Assembly: GCA_963573305.1 (NCBI GenBank)
Contig: OY754334.1
Coordinates: forward strand, 31,427,614 to 31,491,613
Origin: Pyrrhosoma nymphula
Taxonomy: Eukaryota; Arthropoda; Insecta; Odonata; Coenagrionidae
Reading direction: 5' to 3'
Length of the DNA: 64,000 nucleotides
The notes beneath the pieces were generated by a model, which had not been told where the DNA came from, ran no database searches, and was given only the letters and a program-made list of their open reading frames with translations. Below, one piece after another: positions 42,422 through 54,725 of the stretch. The first letter of the stretch is position 1. Each line of letters begins with the position of its first letter. Both the position numbers and the translations under genes were made by a program.

Positions 42422-44573
42422 CACTAGAAGGCCTGAAGTGCCTTTTGACCCTTTTCTAAATGTCATTTCAAATTTTTCATACTTTTTTCGCTATTTCACG
42501 ACCCAGATTTTTTGACTTTTCATGATTAGTCTTGAACTTGACTCCTTCCAAATTTTGGTCTTCTAGCTTAATATTTGTGGAAGTTACATGGCATTTTACC
42601 ATCGCTGCCTGAAGGGGTCATTTTGACCCCAGCCATCTAATTTCTTAAGTGAGTCACCTACTCGATGGCTTTTGCTTTGAGCACGAATGTTTTGGTTGCC
42701 TCATGGTGCAGAGGTGAGCAAGGGGAGTTGGGGGAGCGAGGAGGAGAGGCACATGGTCATGGTGCCCGTGGTGCGGCAACTAGCGGAACTCAGCCTCCCT
42801 TGGACATCGGCCACCAGCAGGGTGACACACCTCATGGTGGAGCTGCTCGATGTCGAGGAAGAGGCGTTCACCGGATGGCACAGAGTGGACTGTTTGTAAA
42901 ACTGAGGAAGAATGTGTTTGGCTTAGAGCAGAGCACAACATAGTTCGCGAGACGCCGGGGCCATCCCCCTTTGCAGAACGCAAGACTGATCCCAACTGTT
43001 TGTTCTCTGTGTGGGACTTATTTGTGACCAAGACCATGTGCAACCACATCAAAGTTTACACTGAAGTGCATGCTCGCGATGAGCACCAAAATGAATCATG
43101 GTCTTTGCCCATTTACGAGTTGGAAGCATTCATTGCGATTATGTACGCCCGGGGATCATGTGATTCTCGTCACATGGACCTCCACATGCTGTGGTCTAGC
43201 TTTCTTTGGTAAGGCCATGAGTAGAGACCTATTCAAGGAAATCATGAAGTTCCAATGATATGACCTCAGAAGAGAAAGGCGGCAAAGACTTACTTCAAAC
43301 TAAGACTACCTAAGACTAAATTTGCTCTCGTGTCTGACATTTGGAATCCGTTTATTGAGAACTGTAAGTGCAACTACAGACCAGGCTCGGATCCTACTGC
43401 AGACGGGCAATTACTTCCTTCAAAATGTCATGGTCCATTTACTAAATACATGCCCACAAGCTGATGGGTACTGTAAATAGCACGAGGCATGAGGTACCAG
43501 AAGACGTGAAAGCATCAAAAGCAGAATGCCTCTTTATAGTCCTCCTGAAAAATGATGACATTCCTTTTGCAGTTTATCAGGGCAAGGTGAACAAAAAAAT
43601 TATAGTTCTTAGTTCTATGCATCTTACTTCCATATAGCTATTTTTACCAGTGACTCAGAGAAAAAGTTGCCAGAAAGTATTCAGTACTACTTTAGCACAA
43701 AAGCAGTGGTTGATTCAGTTGATCGGATGGCTCACTTTGTATTCAGTCCGGGCTGCAACCAGGCGCTGGCCAGTGAATGTATTTTAAGACATATTGGACC
43801 TGGCTGCCATCAATGCCATATAATTTATACACTGGAATAAAATATATTTCCTGGCAAATATGTCTGTAGCTCCTTGCAGAAGAACTGTCTGAGACCAACC
43901 GTCAACAGAGAGGCAGAGCTCCTCCACTAGCAGAAGATTTACCTGATATACTAAAGGTTGCTAAACGCACAAAATCCCAAGTGACTGAAGTATGTAAAGG
44001 AGGTAGTGAAACTGTCAATGTTTGCAAGAACTGTATGAAGGTGGTATGTGGCACCTGCACCAGTCTACTTTTGTTTCTTTTCCGGACATGCAAGCCAACT
44101 GATACTTAATTTCCTGTGACAAAAAAATGTTAGAAATAATAGTACTGACATTTACATTACATTTTTAGACTCCTTTTTGACTTATTGTCTTCCTCCTGTT
44201 CAATGTTGACTCCAGACATATATCCTTACTTATGTTTTTAGGTTATCTTCTGAGTTTGAAATAAAAGTTGTACAGGAAATAGCACTTTATGTTGATTATT
44301 TCTCATATTCTCCCCTATAACTAGCAAAAACTGACAAAAAATTTTGAGCATCTGACAAAATTAATAACATAATGCTGGTTGCCTACCTACTACTTTCATG
44401 GTAACCAAGTCATTATGAGGTTCAGCTGAATCCATGCTAGTCACAAAACAATTTTCATAAAAGAAACGCGTGAGATAATGCACTTCCAGGTGATGTTATA
44501 CACGCAATACGACAGGGGTCAAAATGACCCCTCCAGGCAGTGATGGTTGTCAGGAATTTCTGGCCTTCTAGTG
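42422..44573 (+). mobile_element. piggyBac 2 element with both ends
   Basis: The left end CACTAGAAGGCCTGA follows TTAA (42418-42421). The right end, read on minus, is CACTAGAAGGCCAGA and is followed on plus by TAAA (44574-44577), a one-base change from TTAA. Farther in, both ends carry CCATCRCTGCCTGRAGGGG and the palindrome GGGGTCATTTTGACCCC (left 42613-42629, right about 44516-44532). Length is 2,152 bp, normal for piggyBac. Confidence 0.88.
42850..44110 (+). pseudogene. piggyBac 2 transposase pseudogene
   Basis: It opens MSRKRRSPDGTEWTVCKTEE at 42850, then PSPFAERKTDPNCLFSVWDL, YELEAFIAIMYARGSCDSRH and, past a frame break, MSRDLFKEIMKFQ: the usual piggyBac N-terminal region. The catalytic part is eroded: FALVSDIWNPFIENCK, then TADGQLLPSKCHGPFTKYMP where active proteins have VDEQL...FRGRCPF..Y. 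The Asp is kept but its neighbour Glu is Gly. VVDSVDRMAHFVFS retains the third Asp (GVD.VDQM). The second-Asp region is not recognisable. The end CGTCTSLLLFLFRTC may be what is left of the zinc-binding tail. It is more decayed than piggyBac 1, while the ends are well kept. Confidence 0.75.
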
Positions 44574-44697
44574 TAAAGCATTTGCAGGCACCACACAGAA
44601 TATAAGCCCATTTCAAATGCTCATAATGCCCATTTCATCTACCATTATGCTCACCAAATATACAGAGTGAAAACATTCAAAAATGGCTTTTTGTGAC

Positions 44698-46596
44698 ATC
44701 CCACATAGCATGCAAGATTGCGGCAAGCTTGCTTGAGTTTTGCCTACGGCTTGCCAAGATTGGCAATATTGATGCAAGCCTGCTGCAAACTTGCCAATAT
44801 TGTCACGCTCAGTGCAAGCAGAAGGCTAGTTGCACTCAACGTGCATGGAGTGTGCCAACCTTGCCAACTTTGCTGCAGGACTCTGGCAACTTGACAGTAT
44901 TTGATTTTGACGATAGAGGGATAGAGCCGGGTGCATTTAGATGCTCATTTTTTTGTTGTTAGCGAAGTTCGTAGGAGCCGTTGGTGTGTTTTGTGTCGTT
45001 TGTTTATTTGTGATATTTACAACTAATTAGTAGTTGGATTGCGGTATATTACGTAAATTTGTTTGCATTGTCTGTAAGAAGAATGAATGGAAGGAAATAA
45101 ATTCACAGGTATGATTTAACAATCGTGGTTCATTAAGAATCTAAGTTCTAAAAACATCCTTTGTACCACATTAAATATTTCGTATCACCTTTCTGTCCAT
45201 GGACTTTGTGATACTCCATTGAAGTTCTGGAATACTTTTAGGAGCCAAAGGTCGATGTTTTTCCATCTTAAAATGACCTATTTCAATCGGAAATTTCATG
45301 GGAAGCCTACCGTGTAATCAGTGGAACAAGGGTGTAACCTACGAAAAGTGTGAGCGAAGTCTTGAAAGACGGATGCCACCGATTTCTGGTAAGACAAAAC
45401 ATCAATCCTCTCCTGTTCTTTTAAGCATCGTTAATTTAACTTGTAAGCTTTGTTTGGTATAGAAAATTCATGCGGGATTCTTTGCGTATGAAATCGTAAT
45501 ATCATCATTCCTACTTTTCAGAATAAGTGTTGAGGCGAGGCTCACGGCTATAAGGATGGAACCGCAGCAGGAACCCTTTTTATAATTTAGGAGAGAATTC
45601 GCGGTGCCATAAAAACCTATTACTACTTCATTTCAAGAGGTAATAATGTAAACAAATTACCCTTGAATGTGCTGTGAAATTAGCAAAATGAACTGTTCTC
45701 ATTCGTATGGTGTTTGTTTTTGTGGTGTGCAGCAGTTGAAGGAAAGCATCATATGACTCAACTTTAATTTGTTAAGTATTTTACATTTGTGATTTTTATG
45801 TATGTTATCCAAGCATTAAGAGGAATAAAAGTATGTAAATTTTTAATTAAAGTTTACAATTATTTTAAGTCCAACAATGCAGTCTCTGCATTCTCAAGGT
45901 TAGGCAATGCCTCAGCAGCAGGACCGATTTTGCTTTTTGACACATCGGAAAATATGGCGGCCGACTGGAAATATTGTCAAGTTTGTTAATTGTAGTAATA
46001 GCTGACTTCCACGTCAACTTTTGCTGGTGTTAGTGATACCTACTTTTGCTGGTGTTAGTGAAACGTGTGCTTCAATTAAACATTAATTGGCCCAATTGGC
46101 CCAGGTTTGTCTTGCATGAAGCTTGCACAGGCCTTGCATGCAACTTGCATTTCAAAATAGCAGCAGGCTTGCTGCAGGGTTGCAGCAAGCTTGCAGCAGG
46201 TGTAGTTGTCAGATTGCTGCAAGGTTGCAGTAGTCTGATTGCAGCAAGCTTGCTGCAGGGTTGCAGCAAGCTTGCAGCTGGTGTAGTTGTCAGATTGCTG
46301 CAAGGTTGCAGTAGTCTGATTGCAGCAAGCTTGCTGCAGGGTTGCAGCAAGCTTGCAGCAGGTGTAGTTGTCGGATTGCAGCAAGCTTGCCATTGAGAGA
46401 TTGCTGCAATTTTGCTACAAGCTTGCAGCAGGCTTGCAGCAAGCTTGCGTGCAACCTTGCAGCAAGCTTGAGGCAAGTGAAGTAGTCGGATTGCAGCAAG
46501 CTTTAATTTTGCCAATGCAAGCTTGCTGCAAGCTTGCTATCTTGCAATGACAAGCTTGCTGCAAGGTTGCAGCAAGCTTGCTTTGCTATGTGGGAT
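44698..46596. mobile_element. Element with CCCACATAGCA ends and GCAAGCTTGC repeats
   Basis: Left ATCCCACATAGCATGCAAG (44698) is mirrored by the right end, which on minus reads ATCCCACATAGCAAAGCAAG (46596). From each end inward run many copies of TTGCAGCAAGCTTGC-type units, dense on the right (46165-46590) and looser on the left (44708-44890). The 1.1-kb middle is AT-rich without a recognised gene. No target duplication is obvious. It is probably a DNA transposon with subterminal repeat arrays; the superfamily is unknown. Confidence 0.6.
46171..46400. repeat. 81-bp tandem repeat, about 2.8 units
   Basis: Units start GCTGCAGGGTTGCAGCAAGC at 46171, 46252 and 46333 and are nearly identical. Since 81 is a multiple of three, long frames stay open on both strands; they are repetitive (LLQ, CSKLAA) and not genes. 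Confidence 0.85.
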
Positions 46597-46599
46597 AGC

Positions 46600-47060
46600 A
46601 CAAATAGTTTCATACATTCTTGCATTGAGGGATGCCTGTATTTTAAAGAAGTAAGAATGGAAAGGAAATTTTGGAGTAAGTTCCCAAATCTCTTGGAAGC
46701 CTCAAATAAAACTTGTAGCAATTGTGAATAATTAGTAATGTCGTAGACAGAGAAAATATTTATAAGGTAAATTCTAGATTTGCTATTTTGATCATTATAG
46801 AATCAACGAATCTTATCAGTTACAAATACAGCAAGTCCCTGACATGCACGATAAAGATTTGTTCTGAAAATTTCCATGTTAGTTGAAAACCATTCACCTG
46901 GTCAAGAATTCCTCAAGTGTCATTCACCTGGTCAAGTACCATACATTTATGGCAGTTTCACAGACGTGACTTTCTCGTAATAGAAAATTTAATAAAACAA
47001 AAGTCCATACTCATGTTTTCTGTGTGTTCATACACATGTAGTATGTGAAGTTATCCCATC
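46600..47060. other. Spacer with a short direct repeat
   Basis: CATTCACCTGGTCAAG occurs at about 46891 and 46920. Nothing else was recognised. Confidence 0.4.
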
Positions 47061-47960
47061 TATTGACCAGATTTACAGCTAACTGAACACCCAGGTAGAA
47101 ATTTTCTGCTCTGTAAATGGGGTGTAACTGGTCTGCATGAAGACCTCTGTAACTAGGATGGAACTGGGGTACTCTCCTTTATTGAAAAAAAAATATTTTA
47201 CCAAACAAATAAATATTTTTAACGGGAGTCACAGTGATGAAAAAACAACTTCTAAAGATATGAAAGTAAAAAACTATTAAAAATAATAAAAATTTCCATG
47301 CCAGAGTATCAAACGCCTTACCTTCCGCTCCTCAATCCAAAACCTTACCACTTGGCCACCACTGCCATGTAGAAATAAGCTGTGTACAGGGGTTAAATCC
47401 TTGTTTAGTTTCATAAATTCTGACTTAAAGGGATTGCACACTAACTCTTTGAGTTTATCCTGAGGGTAAGGAAGAAGCGGAAGGTATCGAATTATACACA
47501 ATTTCATTTTATGCTATCCACATTAATAAGCATCCATGGATATAATGATATATCAAAAAATATTTCTCACAAGCTCTAAGTTGGTTTTTTAAAAATGGTC
47601 TTGCCATAAACACTGTTAAAACCAGCATTTGTGTAGCAGTCTGAGGACAAGTAATTAACATCTCATTGATTCGATGGATAAAGATATGATTATTATCGGT
47701 ATCCACCCAAGGGACATCCAAGGTGATTTTTTTAAAGTCCATAAACGCACCCCAGTTACAGATGAGAGGGTCATCTCATCACAGGTGGAACTGGGGTAGA
47801 CAGGGGCGAAGGAAGCCAATTAGCCATACAAAAGAGTTACAACCCTGATACACCCTAGTTCCACCCTTTTATACCTCCATGTTTATGACTCCACCCTTTT
47901 GCATTCCAGTTACAGACCAGATACAGACTAGATTTTGCCCTTACAGACCAGATTAACCCT
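47061..47960. repeat. Region with repeated GGAACTGGGGTA and TTACAGACCAG motifs
   Basis: TGGAACTGGGGTA occurs at about 47160 and 47788; GTAACTGG, GTTACAG and TTACAGACCAG recur near both sides (47126, 47754, 47900, 47939), partly in opposite orientation. The clustering at two ends about 0.8 kb apart suggests a non-autonomous transposon, but I cannot define precise ends. Confidence 0.35.
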
Positions 47961-50900
47961 TTCAGTTCTAAGCTTCATCCCAGAGAGCGCTCACTGTAGC
48001 GCGCATACTTTTGTTGTTGGTATTTAAACTCCTGCTTTTTAAAACGCATATATGGGTGCCCGGGGTTATTGTGTTTCTACATATTTCAATAGGTTACGTA
48101 TGCCATATTCTTGTCCAAGCGTGTATCTGTGGAATCATTTAACTCAAAATCATATACATCTGGGACTTACTGTACATACAATGATATTCATGAAAAAAAC
48201 TACTATGTATTCATATTATGCATGAAAACTATATCTGTTTAGCTAAGAAAACTGGAAATGAAATAAAATCACGTTTGAAAATTGTAGTAAAATCACTCCA
48301 GGAACTTAGAATAGCACAGGTATGGATGAACTATTGACTAGTCTTTGCCAGTCTTCCCCACTTGCGAGAACTGCCTTTTCATGAGGGGTAGGGAGCTAGG
48401 TCAGTGATAGAGGAGGGATATAAGATAAAGCCCAACCCCACTGGACACTTGCAGTAATACCCATGATCCCTGTCCTCAACACTGCAGAATAATCACCATT
48501 TGAAATTGATCATCAGTCTGTACAATCTCAATCACATAAATATTACATTACGACAACCAGTTAATTAATCAGTCAGAATTATTGACCTGAATAATAATCA
48601 ATTATGAATTGACTTTGTTGGTGGATAATGGATCTAATTTTTATGATTAATCGAGACTGAATAATTGATTATCATGATAAACAATCAAACACTATGAGTG
48701 TCAACTATCACCTTTGATTTTTAAGGTGGACTTTCGAGTCTCAGATTTGTACAGAGGCATTGGTAGAGCTGAAAGTGAAAATGCTATTATGGTGGTAGCT
48801 GATAGTGTCAGCTTCTGTCAGCCAAAGGACTACAGTAGAACACAGCGGGAGAAAGGTTTGGTATCTACATAGAAACCTAGAAGTTGCTGCAGGGGAGTGT
48901 GGCAGTGTGTGTTAGGACACCAGCCATGGAAGCGGAGGGAATAGGAAAAAGGAGGGGGAGTGGAGAGAGGAGAATTGTATGCTAATGATGTGTCTTAATT
49001 TAGTGTCATGGTGTTTCCGTTCCAATTACTAATGGTGCACTGAAAGAAGGAATTTTTGTACCTATATGGGATCAAAATAATATTCTCTGTGTTGTACTGC
49101 AACTCACCTGGGGTGCAATCACGGTTCTCCATAATGTGTGCGCTCGCGTTATTGTTATTATTCAAAAGCACTTATGAGAATGAAAACGTGATCGTCACCC
49201 TTCTAATTTTGTCAGGTGCGTTAAAACACTTGTCTAAATCGATGGAGTGTGTTCTTATAACAGTAACTGCGAGCATTGCCCTTCTACAGTGGGTTGCATT
49301 TTGGATAACGATAATGAAAACACGAAAGAAGGAACAGTGATTCCACCCCTGATCTGGTTTTGTCAAGTAATTCTAGCCTATAGCTTCTGAGTTTCTAATG
49401 GATCCCAAAAAAGACCACCCATCAGCTAATGTCACCTTCTGTTTATTTGTAGCCGTGTTTCCCAGACATTTGAATTCATCTGACTCCTTTATACTTACCC
49501 CTTCCACTTCATAGATATTTTGTGGGTGTGATTTCTTTCATAAGAAGTGTACTGAAGTGCATTCATTAAGGTTAAGTTCGAGCCATCACATAAGACACCA
49601 AAAATAAACCAGACATTGAGATTAACCAGTAAGAATGAGATTCGCTATTCATAGGAAGGCTAGCATAGATATTAACAATGAATGCCAAATTAGAACAAGT
49701 GGTACAGAGTTTCACTGAGAAGTCATATGGTGAAGGCCTACATCGGCCAACAAAGCAATTAATTTGGGGAATGGAATAGACCAGAAACTTGATAGCTGCA
49801 AAAAGGAAGATGAGTGTGGCTTTTAAAATGTGGATGTGGAGCAGGATGAGGGAGTAAGCTGGGTGGAGCAAAAATTAATGAGGGATGGTTCGATATGGAA
49901 ACAGAAGTGAGAAAGCTAATTAGGGAAATTAGTAGGCAGCAAAATTTGCTGGAGGACATGACGAGAGGTAATTACATGTCGAAGAAGGTGATAGATAGGA
50001 GTAGGTTGGGAACTCTGGAATGAAGTAGGAGGATAGATATTTTGGGAAAGTATTAACGGAGGCTAGAGTGGTGTTACGAGGAGTTTAAAAGGAATTTAAT
50101 ATTAGATAAGTCAACAAAGGAAATTGCAAAGAAAACACAACAAAGCCAAGTAAATAATAGGCATGATACTGCATGGATAAACCATTCATTTGCTAGAGTT
50201 ACTACGATGATGATGTATATGAGGATGCTTCATATGTCAGGTGGGGGTGCCTAACTGTCCAGGAGAAAACTTTTCAAAACCACCTCCACGACGTGGGCCA
50301 CTAAGGTAAAGAAGCTTTGAACAGCGCAATAAAAAAACACAGTATGTCAACAACGGCAATGGTTTAAATGCGATAAAATTGTAAGAATTTGTCCCGTTAT
50401 AACCAATTTTATGAAACTCTTTGCGTTTTAATGCCTCAAATTACCACTTTGACACATTCGACAGCTCAACAATACCGCCGAATTTCCATTCGATCCACGT
50501 GAAACGACAAAGGTGGCAATTTGGCCCCCATTTCAACCTTGATCATCACAACTGCAATAGGTACCTTGTGACTAACCAACCAGAATCGGTCACCTATAAG
50601 ACTGCACGTACCTTTACATTGCTACATTGCAGTACCCACGTAGGAATATTCGCTTCCACCTTCGTCGAAGTAGGAATAACTGCGCCCAGTTACCACGAAA
50701 ACGTTGTACGACCGCATTTCCATGGAATATATCCACACAATTCCTTCGCATACAAATAAAAGGAGAGATTTTTAAAAGGGTATTCAGTGCAGAGTGCGTA
50801 CTAACTCATAAAAAAGCAGGTAAATGTCACAATCAACCACACCCATGCAATAAGACCACCACCAATTCATACCATGAGGAAATTACGAGTTTACTAAAAA

Positions 50901-51529
50901 TATAAGCAATTCATTAATTGAGATTCAATTGAAAAAAATTACTACCCACTTTTCCCATTATTAAGGTACCAATAGATTATTCCGAGTACCTGGTAATCAC
51001 ATACAAGGATTTCAGTTATTGACTAAAACAGTAAAGGCTAAAAAGATACCGAATAAAGTAAAAGACAATGTCAACACTAACGACACTAACCAACATCCCG
51101 GTTATGGCGGGAATTGAATTTTAACTTCATTGTGATATGGAAAATAATGGCTAGAGCTAACGGTAACACCTTCCCTATCATTGAAGAACAATAGCTCAAA
51201 TGATCCCTGGACTAGGATGTGAACAATGATCGCGTAATTCAGGCAATAAATAAATCATCATAATACCTACCGCGAAAGAACACCGTCAATGGTGGGACGA
51301 TTTTTCACCATATGCTCTCTACATTTCTCCCATAATTTAATCTTACCTCAAATGATGGATAACGTATTTGATATTGCCCTTTAATATTGCATCCTTCACA
51401 AGATAAAAGTAGATATTCTTCGTCACGCTCGATATTGTCATTCCGTATTCCCAATTCCCATACGAGCTGTATAACCAACATCAACAACATATTGTGAAAC
51501 CAACGTATATCACGATTCCCAGCATTCCT
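47961..51529. other. No gene recognised
   Basis: A purine-rich stretch at 49890-50020 can be read METEVRKLIREISRQQNLLE, a coiled-coil-like start that could be an ORF1 remnant. Open frames at 49056-49340 and 50421-50759 look like chance. No terminal repeats were found. Confidence 0.3.
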
Positions 51530-51612
51530 AAAGCTCTGTATTCAAGCGCTAAAGCATTCCTAAAGCCCAATCAAGCGCTTTAAGCATTCCTAATACAGAG
51601 CTTTAAGCATTC
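51530..51612. repeat. Cluster of short AGCATTCCTAA repeats with inverted pieces
   Basis: AGCATTCCTAAAGC-like units occur four times between 51522 and 51612. AAGCTCTGTATT (51532) is the inverse of AATACAGAGCTT (51591), and AAGCGCT occurs twice. A small foldback or serial local duplication explains it. Confidence 0.6.
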
Positions 51613-52024
51613 CCAGGATGGAAAGCCATCTGCCGGGGAAATTTTGCAACACGGGAACGATGATTTCGTCAGCGTGCGTTTCGCGCTATCTTCTGGGTTT
51701 CTCGTAGTGCTCGTGGTGGTGTATTTTTTATTGCAGATTAATAGGTTAATTGGTTTAATGTTGCAAATTCGCCTTTCAACCTGCAATAACCTATGTACTT
51801 TTAAAATATAAAGATTTTCGTAAGTAGTACGAGGTAGGTATGTTATCACTCGTAAATCGACATTGAGGGTGAAATATTTGTGGTGACGAAAGGACAGGGA
51901 AATTCCCCTCCTCGTATTTTTGATAACTTTCAATTGGGTATTTTGGCGTACAATGGTATGCATTCCTGTAAATGATTGTTACTGTGATTGATATTTATGA
52001 AGCGTCAATTGTTGGCACAATAAG

Positions 52025-52259
52025 AATATAATGGAAATTCCATTGTAGCTTTCCGCGGCGTTCAGATGAATTCTTCTGCATTTTCGGCGGGTTTCCACCG
52101 CGTAGGTTGCTTTTTTAGGACATCAGATTCGCCCGTGTTCCAACGGGGGCGTCTTCAGGTCGAAGACGCCCGTTGGAATACGGGCGAAACTGTTGTCCTA
52201 AAAAAGCAACCTACGCGGTGGAAACACGAAAATGCAGAAGAATTAATATAATGGAAATT
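52025..52259. mobile_element. Foldback element flanked by a 15-bp direct repeat
   Basis: Arms at 52069-52157 and 52162-52244 are inverse copies (AATTCTTCTGCATTTTCG ... CCACCGCGTAGGTTGCTTTT) around a 5-base centre. AATATAATGGAAATT flanks the unit at 52025-52039 and 52245-52259; 29 non-inverted bases precede the left arm. Each arm, read outward, carries a CTGAAGA-like core, a CGCCC/GGGCG stem and GAAAC or GAATC. The flanking repeat suggests an insertion with target duplication. Confidence 0.7.
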
Positions 52260-53660
52260 TTACCCTCACAAACTTTCCACGCAAGAAGGGGTCACCTAAG
52301 TAATTCCTCAATTCGCGATTGCTTTACCATATTATCCTCCCAAAATATGAATCCTTACTGGATGAATTTAAACTATTATTCTTTTTTCGTGTTAATAAGA
52401 CCCCCAGGAATAATATGTGCCAAAAATAAGTTGAATCGGGGACAAGCATTCAAGAGGCCATGCCATAATTTTAGACAAACGCAATTTTTCTCTAAGTCGT
52501 GGGAAATCAGTAATATTTCAGTACTTAGCGTACTCGGCTTACATTAGTGGATGTGCTGGTTCGAACATCCTGACATATTTTTCATGAATAAAGTGCGAAA
52601 AAACAATCCTCAATTTTACGAAAAAATTGCCTAATACGTAAGTTGCAAATAAATTGAAAAAAGTCTCCAGAAGGTCCTAGGCATTTTTACGAGTATATGT
52701 TGCAAAATTTAAGCTATAAATAGCAATAAGAGCTAATAAATACAGTTTTTTGGTTTGCGAGTTTTTATGATGTTTTTAGAAAAAATTATTCCTCGTAATA
52801 TTTAAAAAATATTTCATGTAGGTACTCATGTATTTACATTTTGAACATAACTCCTGTTCATTACCAGCATTTTAGCGCAGGTAATTTTTTTTTAAATTTG
52901 AGTCATTTTTATTCTATTTGGACTGATAAACCTCTTTGAATGTTTTGGCTAGGGAAAAAGTAAAATAAACATGTCAATTTTAGAGAACCGATTTTATATT
53001 TAAAAATCACGTCATAAGTTATTGACAAAAATGTTCAAATATTCTCATCCATTTTCAGTTTCATTTCCTCGATAAGAACTTGTCATCAAGTGGTAGCAGA
53101 CAAGATTCTTCTCTGTTTTCCATTATGAAGTATGTGTCGCGGTCGCTCAAAATAAGTTAATTCATAGAAATTGAGCGCTAAACTTCGCACAGTGTTACAG
53201 GAGGTTATTTCAGAGTAGCCGCTTTAATAACGGAGATTTTCTGCAAAATTTCTGTTGCCTTTCCTTGACAGTCTAAATCAAGAATTTCAGATCCTTCGAT
53301 CATTAACTTTTAGCCTTAATATTTACCCAATACAAGTATATAAAGTAATTTCATATGAACAGCTAGTGCGCCGTTTAGCATTCACAAGTTTTTTCTTCAC
53401 ACCCATTAATGTCGACACTGATTCACTTAGGCTAAGGTTTGAAAATTCAATACATTTGATTTTATCGACCGATAACTCGAACCAAGTTGAAATGCATGTC
53501 TGGTCCTATGGAAGTGAGTCAACATCTGTCGCGATCCATCTGAGTGAGCTGATTGGCCACATGGCCATATAGAAACTAGAGGAGATAAATTTGATGGCAG
53601 ATGAAAAGCTTTTATGTGCCTTCTATTAATGATCCTTCACGAAGTCTCAACACCAAATTA
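52260..53660. other. No gene recognised
   Basis: AT-rich; chance frames only (for example 53255-53572). Confidence 0.35.
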
Positions 53661-53777
53661 TAATAAACTATGTTTTTGGATTAATTAATATTTAATAAAC
53701 TATGTTTATGCATTAATTGATATTTAATAAACTGTGTTTATGTATTAATTATCTACTATTTAATAAACTATTTTATG
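53661..53777. repeat. Minisatellite, period about 32 bp
   Basis: TAATAAACTATG recurs at 53661, 53693, 53725 and 53761, separated by TTATGCATTAATTGATATT-like spacers. About 3.5 units, AT-rich. Confidence 0.75.
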
Positions 53778-54725
53778 TTTCACTACTTCAGCTGCATTGT
53801 CTAGTGAAGTCATTTTAAATTTTCAATGACTCATGTCATAATGCTGGCATACGAAAGATTTTTAAAATGAAAAATATATTGAAGTTTTAAAAAATCATAC
53901 CTTTACGCGGAGATTTGGTAAGTAAGTTTTCTTAAGAGAAATTTCGGATTGATCTTTCATCCTTAAATATATTTTCAGTAGTGATGTGAAAAAGTGATGT
54001 TTTGATTTTTGCGTGGGAATGTTCAGTTCTCGCACAACCACGCAGCAAAAATATCGTGGTAGAATTTAAACGATATTCAGCATTGTAGCAAACTGCGAAT
54101 TCAAGGCTTCTTTTGATCCGATCCGAATTGATACTATGAGCTGTCAAAGTGCTGTTTCACGCGTCTGTATATTTTCATGTAGAATTACATTTTTTTTAAA
54201 TATGCAATTTGAAGCAAGATTTTAAAGGTAGGTACCGGTCTTTCCCTATCCTTGATTTGTGATCTTAAATGTCAAGTACCAAGGACATATTAATTGCCGT
54301 GGGCAATGTTGACCCTGGGACGGAACTTCTACGTAGTTCTCGTGAACAAGTTTCCCACAAAAAATTGTCCGATACACACATACATTTTACATCCGATACA
54401 CATATTTGTGGATTACCAGGGCTTCGTAGAGGACCGGTTTAGAAACACTGAAATAGACAACACCCATTTGAACAAAGGTGTTCATGACGGTCGTTGTGTC
54501 ATTCTCTTGCTGGAAATACGCATTAAGAATCAGAAGGTGGTGATTTTAGGCTGATGAATGTGATTTAAATTAAAAGTCTTAAAAGTCCGTTTTTTTTCGA
54601 TAAATAAAGTCACGATATGTCAAAAAAAGTCCGAAAAAGTCGTTTTAAAAGTAATTGAAGTTCTGAATCGAATGGAAAAAATGTTTTTCTATTATTCAAA
54701 TAAGTCATATGACAATGAATACCTC
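53778..54725. other. No gene recognised
   Basis: AT-rich sequence without supported motifs. Confidence 0.35.

Noticed and set aside
46046..46515. Long repetitive open frames on both strands (up to 147 codons)
   Set aside because: They come from the 81-bp tandem repeat, whose length is a multiple of three; composition is LLQ/CSKLAA repeats with no domain.
49056..49340. 94-codon hydrophobic frame as a membrane protein
   Set aside because: No homologue recognised, no supporting context, AT-rich sequence easily gives Leu/Ile/Val-rich chance frames.
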